The position numbers were made by a program, and so were the translations under genes. 14,174 nt of DNA from JBGOTP01 sp041476545 (GTDB taxonomy: Bacteria > Acidobacteriota > Vicinamibacteria > Vicinamibacterales > CAVVIG01). This document shows, in pieces, positions 1 to 4,812 of this stretch. The notes beneath the pieces were generated by a model that was not told the DNA's origin, did no database searches, and saw only the letters and a list, made by a program, of their open reading frames with translations. Location: assembly GCA_041476545.1 (NCBI GenBank), contig JBGOTP010000100.1, forward strand, positions 1 through 14,174, given 5' to 3'. Each line of letters starts with the position of its first letter. The stretch's first letter is position 1.

Positions 1-117
1 ATCGAGGACGCCATCGAGCGGCTGTGCTTCATCGCGAAGATCGAAGAGGGTCTTCGTCAATCGGACGCACGCCAGCTCGTATCCCACGACGAGGTCAAGA
101 AACAGTTCCTGTCGTGA
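1..117 (+). CDS. Type II antitoxin, C-terminal part (gene cut by window start)
   Basis: Only the last 38 codons are in the window; the reading frame is open from base 1 and stops with TGA at 115-117. The visible residues begin IEDAIERLCFIAKIEEGLRQ and continue through a VSHDEVKKQFL segment. An amphipathic helix followed by a VSHEEV-type tail is typical of the toxin-binding C-terminus of RelB/ParD/Phd-like antitoxins. In such modules the antitoxin neutralises its toxin by wrapping around it and usually represses its own promoter through an N-terminal DNA-binding domain, which is missing here. The stop codon overlaps the toxin start (GTGA), a coupling usual for these pairs. The exact antitoxin family cannot be decided from the tail alone. 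Confidence 0.75.
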   Translation: MEDAIERLCFIAKIEEGLRQSDARQLVSHDEVKKQFLS

Positions 118-407
118 AGGTTGTTCTCTGGACTGAGCAAGCGCGTGCCGACTTGGCCGCGATTCGCGCGTTCATCGGTCAAGACTCGCCTCACTATGCG
201 TCGGTCATCGTCTCCCGCCTCATTGCGGCTACGGATCGACTGGTCCCATTCCCTGAATCTGGTCGGGCAGTTCCGGAATTCGAAGATCCGTTGGTTCGCG
301 AGGTCGTGCATCGGCCGTACCGGATCGTCTACCGGCTCGTTGGCGTCGACGAGCTTCACGTACTGACGGTCCATCACGCGTCACAGGACTTTCCCACAGA
401 ACTGTGA
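114..407 (+). CDS. ParE/RelE-superfamily toxin of a type II toxin-antitoxin module
   Basis: A 97-residue protein, the usual length of ParE/RelE toxins. The start is taken as GTG at 114, which overlaps the antitoxin stop by four bases; the open frame reaches further upstream only through the antitoxin gene. Features that fit the family are WTEQARADLAAIRAFI near the N-terminus, a PESGRAVPEF stretch in the middle, then REVVHRPYRIVYRL, and a final strand ending in LHVLTVHHASQDF. RelE-type members cleave mRNA on the ribosome, while ParE-type members inhibit DNA gyrase. The PESGR...REV...YRIVYR pattern leans towards ParE, but activity cannot be read with certainty. The gene is followed after six bases by an attC-like site, so the module is probably carried on an integron cassette, where it may stabilise the array against loss. 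Confidence 0.88.
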   Translation: MKVVLWTEQARADLAAIRAFIGQDSPHYASVIVSRLIAATDRLVPFPESGRAVPEFEDPLVREVVHRPYRIVYRLVGVDELHVLTVHHASQDFPTEL

Positions 408-413
408 CGAGCA

Positions 414-497
414 GCCCAACATCGGTTTGGAGCCGTCGCGCCCGTCGTCCTGTGCGATCATGTCGCGGTGGCGCGCGGCTCAAACCGGGCGTTGATA
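414..497 (+). other. Integron attC-like recombination site
   Basis: The site has the ordered parts of an attC. There is a 5' core GCCCAAC (414-420, matching RYYYAAC), a 5-base spacer, and a left inner box TTTGGAGC. A central loop follows, then the right inner box GCTCAAA, and a 3' core GTTGATA (491-497). GGTTTGGAGCCG (424-435) pairs with CGGCTCAAACC (476-486) with one extra G in the 5' arm. CGCGCC (437-442) pairs with 470-475, with T436 bulged. CAAC pairs with GTTG at the ends. The extra 5'-arm base is the mark integrases use to pick the bottom strand. The 3' core departs from GTTRRRY at its last two bases. Orientation, placement just after the toxin stop and 84-base length all fit. The crossover would lie between G491 and T492. 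Confidence 0.78.
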
Positions 498-522
498 TGA
501 CTTCGGTCTCAAGAGGTGCAAC

Positions 523-1896
523 ATGCGATGTCAGAGACAGACTTACGTGGCTACTGTCGCGGCGGTTTGGATCCTATCGGCGTCGAGTCTTCCTTTCGCG
601 CAGCAAAGCCCGAGGCCCGGCATCGACTGGCCTCAGTTCCGTGGCATCGGTGCGAACGGAATCTCTGAAGGTTTTTCGCTTCCGGAGCGATGGAACGTCG
701 CCACCGGAGAGAACGTCCGCTGGACGGCAGCGGTCCCTGGTCTCTCTCACTCCAGTCCCATCGTCTGGGGCGACATGGTGTGCGTGACGACCGCGGTCGC
801 ACAGGGCAAGGAAGAGGCGCTCAAGGTTGGGCTTTTCGGCGACATCACGCCGGTGGACGATGCGACGTCACTCAGCTGGGAGGTGTATTGCTTCGACAAG
901 AAAAATGGGGCCAGGCGCTGGAGCGCCGTCGCTCACAAGGGGATACCCAAGATCAAGCGCCATCCGAAGGGAACGCATGCGAATTCGACGCTCGCGACCG
1001 ACGGACGACGGCTCGTGGCAATGTTCGGATCCGAAGGGTTGTTTGCCTACGACACCAGCGGGACGCTGCTGTGGCGGAAGGATCTGGGTCTGCTGGAGTC
1101 CGGATTCTTCCAGGTCCCAGAGGCGCAATGGGGATTTGCGAGCTCGCCGGTCATTCATGGCGATCGTGTGATCGTCCAAGCCGACGTACTCAAGGGCTCG
1201 TTCCTGGCCACCTTCGACGTGGCGACAGGACGAGAGCTCTGGCGGACAGCCCGGAACGACTACCCGACGTGGAGTACTCCGACTGTGCATTCGGCGAACG
1301 ACCGCACGCAGGTGATTGTGAATGGTTTCAAGCATGTCGGCGGCTACGACCTGGCGACCGGCAAGGAACTATGGCGGATGAACGGCGGCGGCGATATTCC
1401 TGTGCCGACGCCAGTCGTTCATGGCGATCTCGCGATCATCACCAATGCGCACGGTCCGGCGGCGCCGATTTTCGCGGTTCGTATCGGTGCGACCGGAGAT
1501 ATCAGCCTCGCGGCTGGCGCGCAGACGAACGACCACGTCGCTTGGAGTCAACAGCGTGAAGGCGCTTACATGCAGACGCCGATCGTGTACCGAGAACAGC
1601 TGTACGTCTGCCGCGACAACGGTGTGCTGAGCGTCTATGAAGTGGCAACCGGCAGACGCCTGTATCAACAGCGGCTCGCGGACGGCACCACCGGCTTTTC
1701 GGCATCCGCCGTGGCCGGCGACGGAAAGGTCTACTATGCGAGCGAAGATGGATCCGTCCTCGTTATCAAGGCGGGACCCGTCTTCGAGCAGATTGCGGAG
1801 AATGAGATGGGCGAAACACTGATGGCGACACCGGCGATCTCCGAAGGGACGATCTTCTTCCGAACCCGAACACGCCTCACCGCCGTGGCGCGGTAG
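523..1896 (+). CDS. Secreted PQQ-like beta-propeller repeat protein
   Basis: A 457-residue protein with a signal peptide (hydrophobic about residues 8-25, probable cleavage after the FAQ region). An AGAGGTG ribosome site sits a few bases before the ATG. The mature part opens with WPQFRGIGANGISE, the usual beginning of PQQ-binding-like (quinoprotein-like, BamB-like) propellers in Acidobacteriota and Planctomycetota. Propeller blades show as repeated YD/FD-ATG-x-ELW motifs: FAYDTSGTLLWRKDLG (174-189), FDVATGRELWRT (231-242), GYDLATGKELWRM (274-286) and VYEVATGRRLYQQ (371-383). Repeated SSP/TP-hydrophobic-V-x-GD strands lie between them. Such proteins act outside the cytoplasm. Some bind PQQ as dehydrogenases, but there is no separate catalytic or cytochrome domain here, so a non-enzymatic binding or scaffold role is equally possible. 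Confidence 0.85.
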   Translation: MRCQRQTYVATVAAVWILSASSLPFAQQSPRPGIDWPQFRGIGANGISEGFSLPERWNVATGENVRWTAAVPGLSHSSPIVWGDMVCVTTAVAQGKEEALKVGLFGDITPVDDATSLSWEVYCFDKKNGARRWSAVAHKGIPKIKRHPKGTHANSTLATDGRRLVAMFGSEGLFAYDTSGTLLWRKDLGLLESGFFQVPEAQWGFASSPVIHGDRVIVQADVLKGSFLATFDVATGRELWRTARNDYPTWSTPTVHSANDRTQVIVNGFKHVGGYDLATGKELWRMNGGGDIPVPTPVVHGDLAIITNAHGPAAPIFAVRIGATGDISLAAGAQTNDHVAWSQQREGAYMQTPIVYREQLYVCRDNGVLSVYEVATGRRLYQQRLADGTTGFSASAVAGDGKVYYASEDGSVLVIKAGPVFEQIAENEMGETLMATPAISEGTIFFRTRTRLTAVAR

Positions 1897-2050
1897 CGAG
1901 TCTGTCGGTGCGCCACGAACGGCACAAAACAGGAAGCTCAGAGCTGAAACGCCGAAATGTAACCGGTAAGAGTATGCGTGGCACTCACCGTGTGAACGGA
2001 CGGGTTGATCGTTTACAGAAGTCCGGCAGGATCGACGAAAAGGGGAGAAC
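1897..2050. other. Intergenic region, no gene seen
   Basis: These 154 bases separate two plus-strand genes. I searched them for a second attC, because the previous gene follows one, and found no RYYYAAC/GTTRRRY pair and no matching inner boxes. A short AGCT-CAG-AGCT repeat near 1936-1946 is too small to be a convincing terminator. The ribosome site AGGGGAG lies at the right end before the GTG start at 2051. A promoter for the downstream gene could lie here, but no clear -35/-10 pair can be named. Confidence 0.4.
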
Positions 2051-3079
2051 GTGAAGCGTCTTCTGACACTGTTTGTGGCCGGTGCGATGACTGCACTGGC
2101 ATTCCATCGGGCGGAGGGACAAGCGCCCTTGTCCGCGCCTCGCTTCGACACTGCCGATCCGGCCTGCCGGAGCGGACGACTGGTCTCAACCGGAGGGCAG
2201 TTTCCGAAGGATCGCCATACGCTCGCGATCCGATGGACCGGCTACGGCAATTTCGAACTGGCGTACAACGGCCAAGTCATTCTCCTCGACGCGTACTTCG
2301 ACAGAGGCAGCGAGTATCCGCCGCTCGGGTTCAGCGCCGCTGACGTGCGCAAGGCGGACGTCATTCTGATAGGGCACGGTCACTACGATCACATGTCAGA
2401 TGCCGCATCTGTGGGAATCAGAACTGGAGCGACGCTGGTGGGGGCTCCGCTTACTGTGGCGCGCCTCCAGACTCAGTCGGTCGATGCCACACGGCTGCGG
2501 ACTGTGACTGGCCGTGGCGGCGAGATTCTCCAGTTCCGGGGTTTCACGGTTGAACCCGTACTCGCGCGGCATGGAGAACCCCCCGCGGATGTCACGGCGG
2601 CGTTTGGCAAGGCTCTTCAAGCGACGGCCCTGGCGCCCACAGCAGAGCAGACCGCCGAACAAGCTCTCATCGTGGCGCGCGGGTCGTCAGACCGACGGAT
2701 CGTCACGGAGGGCACCATCGCCTACGTGATTACGCTCGACAGCGGTTTTCGCATTTTGTACCGAGACAGCGGAGGTAGGGTCACAGACTACGAGAAAGCC
2801 GCTGCATTGCGCGTCGGGCCCGTTGACCTGGCGATCGTCGCGACCTCGGCATCCTACATGACGGCATTGATTGTTGAACAGGCGCTGGAGTATGTGCATA
2901 CGTACCGGCCGAGCGTATTCATGCCGGCTCATCACGACGCGGCGTACAACGGCCTCTGGAGACCGACGGAGCCTATTTTTCAGGCGATCAAGGACGAAAA
3001 TCCGACGATCGTGACGATCTCGAAGGGATACCGAGAGCCGACATGCTTCAACACGGACAAGAACACGCCTCACAAATGA
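2051..3079 (+). CDS. Secreted MBL-fold metallo-hydrolase (UlaG-like branch)
   Basis: A 342-residue protein starting at GTG, six bases after AGGGGAG. Residues 1-24 form a signal peptide ending near AEGQA. The mature protein begins the fold with LAIRWTGYGNFELAYNGQVILLDAYF (58-83), the pattern of the UlaG/Lactamase_B_3 branch. The main metal-binding motif is HGHYDH at 109-114 (HxHxDH). Likely further ligands are H174 (ARHGEP), D239 (LYRDSGG, where the usual bridging Asp sits) and the pair in PAHHDA (292-297). The substrate is unknown; UlaG itself is a cytoplasmic lactonase, so an exported version must do something else. The 3' end overlaps the convergent cupin gene by ten bases, leaving no room for a separate terminator between them. 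Confidence 0.88.
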   Translation: MKRLLTLFVAGAMTALAFHRAEGQAPLSAPRFDTADPACRSGRLVSTGGQFPKDRHTLAIRWTGYGNFELAYNGQVILLDAYFDRGSEYPPLGFSAADVRKADVILIGHGHYDHMSDAASVGIRTGATLVGAPLTVARLQTQSVDATRLRTVTGRGGEILQFRGFTVEPVLARHGEPPADVTAAFGKALQATALAPTAEQTAEQALIVARGSSDRRIVTEGTIAYVITLDSGFRILYRDSGGRVTDYEKAAALRVGPVDLAIVATSASYMTALIVEQALEYVHTYRPSVFMPAHHDAAYNGLWRPTEPIFQAIKDENPTIVTISKGYREPTCFNTDKNTPHK

Positions 3080-3561
3080 CGATGGGTCTCGGGCATGCCG
3101 AGGCGGCGAATCGTATCGTTCTCGAAGTCGAATTCGATGAGCACCACGGGTTCGCTTCCCACCACCCAGCCATCATGGCCGGGATCGATCGCGACAATCT
3201 GCGGAGCCTTGTGTTCCACGACGCAGCCGTCGGCGTATTCGATGTGGATCTCTCCGCGGGCGAGGAAGCCGACGTGCGCGTGCATGCAGAGGTCGGTCCC
3301 GACAATCGGTTTCATGTCGACCGACCAGCGGAATCCGGCCGGGTACACCATCCGCTTGACGCGCGCCACGCCGGCGCGTCCGACGTCGAGCCGGACGTGC
3401 CCGATCTCCCGCTGCTCGGCGCCTTTGACGGGTGCGAGGAGCGGGTCCTGGGCGGTCGGCCGAGCGCGAATCGCCTTGCGTGGCTTCACAACGCGGGTCG
3501 ATCGCCTTGCGGACTTGGCCGGCTTCCGAACGGTCTTTCGCGCGGTCTTTTTCTTCGCCAT
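3070..3561 (-). CDS. Cupin-fold protein with a Lys/Arg-rich N-terminal tail
   Basis: A 163-residue protein with ATG at 3561 preceded by GAGGA on the minus strand. Residues 1-35 are almost all Lys, Arg, Ala, Thr, Val and Pro (begins MAKKKTARKTVRKPAKSARR), a low-complexity basic tail like those of histone H1-like bacterial proteins. The rest looks like a single-domain cupin: GTDLCMHAHVGFLARGEIHI (88-107) gives a G...HxH...G motif, here with H94 and H96 as possible metal ligands. A second strand pair follows in the DPGHDGWVVGSEPVVLIEF region (126-144). No enzyme activity can be assigned. The tail might bind nucleic acid or acidic partners, which is inference. The gene converges on the MBL gene with a 10-base overlap and diverges from the thioredoxin-fold gene. 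Confidence 0.72.
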   Translation of the reverse strand: MAKKKTARKTVRKPAKSARRSTRVVKPRKAIRARPTAQDPLLAPVKGAEQREIGHVRLDVGRAGVARVKRMVYPAGFRWSVDMKPIVGTDLCMHAHVGFLARGEIHIEYADGCVVEHKAPQIVAIDPGHDGWVVGSEPVVLIEFDFENDTIRRLGMPETHRHL

Positions 3562-3690
3562 GGGTCCTCACACGGTGGTTGGCCGAAGGCCCGATGCTAA
3601 CACGTCGCCAACAGGTCGCACTTGCGGCCGGCGGGGGTTAGGTTCATCATGTCCGCGCCGGCCATGCCCGGCGTGCAAGGAGGGACGCTC
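3562..3690. promoter_or_regulatory. Divergent intergenic region between cupin and thioredoxin-fold genes
   Basis: Both neighbouring genes read outwards from this 129-base stretch, so it should hold promoters for each; this is inferred from gene orientation only. No confident -35/-10 pair or operator repeat could be picked out. Confidence 0.4.
3677..3684 (+). promoter_or_regulatory. Strong Shine-Dalgarno that fixes the start at 3691
   Basis: AAGGAGGG lies six bases before ATG 3691. The open frame reaches back to a TTG at 3622 and an ATG at 3649, but neither has such a site, and only the 3691 start puts the hydrophobic signal segment close to the N-terminus. Confidence 0.8.
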
Positions 3691-4260
3691 ATGGTGTCGG
3701 GCCGGTGGATCAGGAACCTAGCCGTCACGGCAGGCGTGGCGATACTCGCGTGCGCGGTCGGGGAGGGCCTCCTGGCGCAGGCGGTCCGTTCAGTGCCACG
3801 CGCCGACGCACTGGTCGCCTCGGCTCTCAAGACCGCGACGATTGAACACAAGGTCGTGCTGATCGAGTTTGGCGCATCGTGGTGCACCTGGTGCAGGAGC
3901 TTCGAGGCGTTCGTCCGCTCGCCCGAGGTTGGGCAGATCGTCACGAACAATTACGTGGTGGTGAACCTCACGGTGCAGGAGCGCGACGACAAGAAGGCGC
4001 TCGAGAACCCCGGTGGACAGGACGCCATGACCAACTGGGGCGGCGCGAAATCCGGTCTGCCCTTCTACGTGTTTCTGGACGTAGCGGGAAAGAAGATGGC
4101 CGATTCGAATGCCATGCCGGACGGGACCAACGTCGGCTTTCCCGGTAACGCGAAGGAACTGCAGATCTTTCTGGGACTCATCGACAGGACCGCGCCGCGT
4201 GTGAGCAAGATCGAGCGCGCGAAGATCGCCGACTACCTCGGCAAGACCATCAAGCCGTAG
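3691..4260 (+). CDS. Exported thioredoxin-fold protein with CTWC active site
   Basis: A 189-residue protein from ATG 3691. Residues 6-31 form a signal peptide or N-terminal anchor (cleavage probable near LLAQA). The thioredoxin domain begins about residue 40: VVLIEFGASWCTWCRSFEAF (55-74) carries the redox pair C65 and C68 in a WCxxC context, and GLPFYVFLD (122-130) supplies the cis-proline P124. The spacing and the insert between them match the thioredoxin_7-type domains used in periplasmic thiol-disulfide exchange rather than classic cytoplasmic thioredoxin. It may reduce or oxidise cysteines of exported proteins. No partner DsbD/CcdA gene is present in the window. After the stop there is an inverted repeat (4298-4330) before the next gene. 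Confidence 0.85.
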   Translation: MVSGRWIRNLAVTAGVAILACAVGEGLLAQAVRSVPRADALVASALKTATIEHKVVLIEFGASWCTWCRSFEAFVRSPEVGQIVTNNYVVVNLTVQERDDKKALENPGGQDAMTNWGGAKSGLPFYVFLDVAGKKMADSNAMPDGTNVGFPGNAKELQIFLGLIDRTAPRVSKIERAKIADYLGKTIKP

Positions 4261-4297
4261 CTGAAGCCCTGCGCTACGATGACGTGAAAACGGCGCT

Positions 4298-4330
4298 AGT
4301 GCCCTCCGTAGAGACGTTATCACGGGCACT
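4298..4330 (+). terminator. Inverted repeat, weak terminator candidate
   Basis: AGTGCCC (4298-4304) and GGGCACT (4324-4330) are perfect complements around a 19-base loop, located between the thioredoxin-fold stop and the MmcQ-like start. No T-run follows, and the loop is long, so it could be a chance repeat or a Rho-dependent end. Confidence 0.25.
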
Positions 4331-4359
4331 CGTCACGATAGAATGACCGCTGGTTCTTC

Positions 4360-4812
4360 ATGCCAACGAGGCGGATTGACTTCGGCGCGGTACGGAAGAT
4401 CGGACTTGCGCTGCCTCGGGTGGAGGAGAGTACGACGTACGGTTCGCCGTGTCTCAAGGTCCGAGGCAAGCTCATCGCGTGCCTTGCCGTTCACAAATCA
4501 TCTGAGCCCAACTCCCTCTCGGTTCGCGTCGATATGGGTCAGCGCGCGGAGATGATCGCAGACGACCCGGAGACGTACTACCTGACGAGCCACTATGTGA
4601 ATTATCCGTTCGTGCTCGTGCGGCTATCGCATATCCACCGCGACGCGCTACGAGATCTGCTGGGTACGGCGTGGCGCCTGGCGAGTGAGAAAGCGGTCAA
4701 GAGCAAGCGTAAGGATGTAAGAATGTCGGGACGTAAGGATGTCGGCTGGCTTCAGTCGCCACGTAACACAACCACCGGATCGACGCGCATGGCCCTTCGC
4801 GTGGGCACGTAA
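4360..4812 (+). CDS. MmcQ/YjbR-family protein with an extended C-terminus
   Basis: A 150-residue product; the MmcQ/YjbR family is usually nearer 115-120. The domain fills residues 4-116: FGAVRKIGLALPRVEESTTY at the N-terminus, then a KVRGKLIACLA strand, LSVRVDMGQRAEMI, the DDPETYYLTSHYVNYPFVLV stretch and a final helix LRDLLGTAWRLASEKA. The family has a CyaY-like or double-wing fold and is often labelled DNA-binding, though its function is not settled. From residue 117 the reading frame enters the short repeat at 4708-4742, then runs 61 bases into the antisense of the permease gene before stopping. This tail has no family resemblance and is probably a by-product of the repeat. There is no clear ribosome site before ATG 4360, but an in-frame stop at 4339-4341 rules out longer versions. 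Confidence 0.8.
   Translation: MPTRRIDFGAVRKIGLALPRVEESTTYGSPCLKVRGKLIACLAVHKSSEPNSLSVRVDMGQRAEMIADDPETYYLTSHYVNYPFVLVRLSHIHRDALRDLLGTAWRLASEKAVKSKRKDVRMSGRKDVGWLQSPRNTTTGSTRMALRVGT
4708..4742 (+). repeat. Short direct repeats, TAAGRATGT x3
   Basis: CGTAAGGATGT occurs at 4708-4718 and again at 4732-4742, and a variant TAAGAATGT lies at 4718-4726 between them. The repeat marks the end of the recognisable MmcQ-like domain and sits just before the 3' end of the convergent permease gene. On the plus strand its TAA triplets fall in two of three frames but not in the MmcQ-like frame, which is why that protein is extended. Confidence 0.7.

Noticed and set aside
1897..2050. A second attC after the propeller gene
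   Set aside because: GTTGATC near 2003 recalls a 3' core, but there is no RYYYAAC partner and no paired inner boxes.
3622..3690. Longer thioredoxin-fold protein starting at TTG 3622 or ATG 3649
   Set aside because: Neither has a ribosome site comparable to AAGGAGGG before 3691, and both would bury the signal segment.
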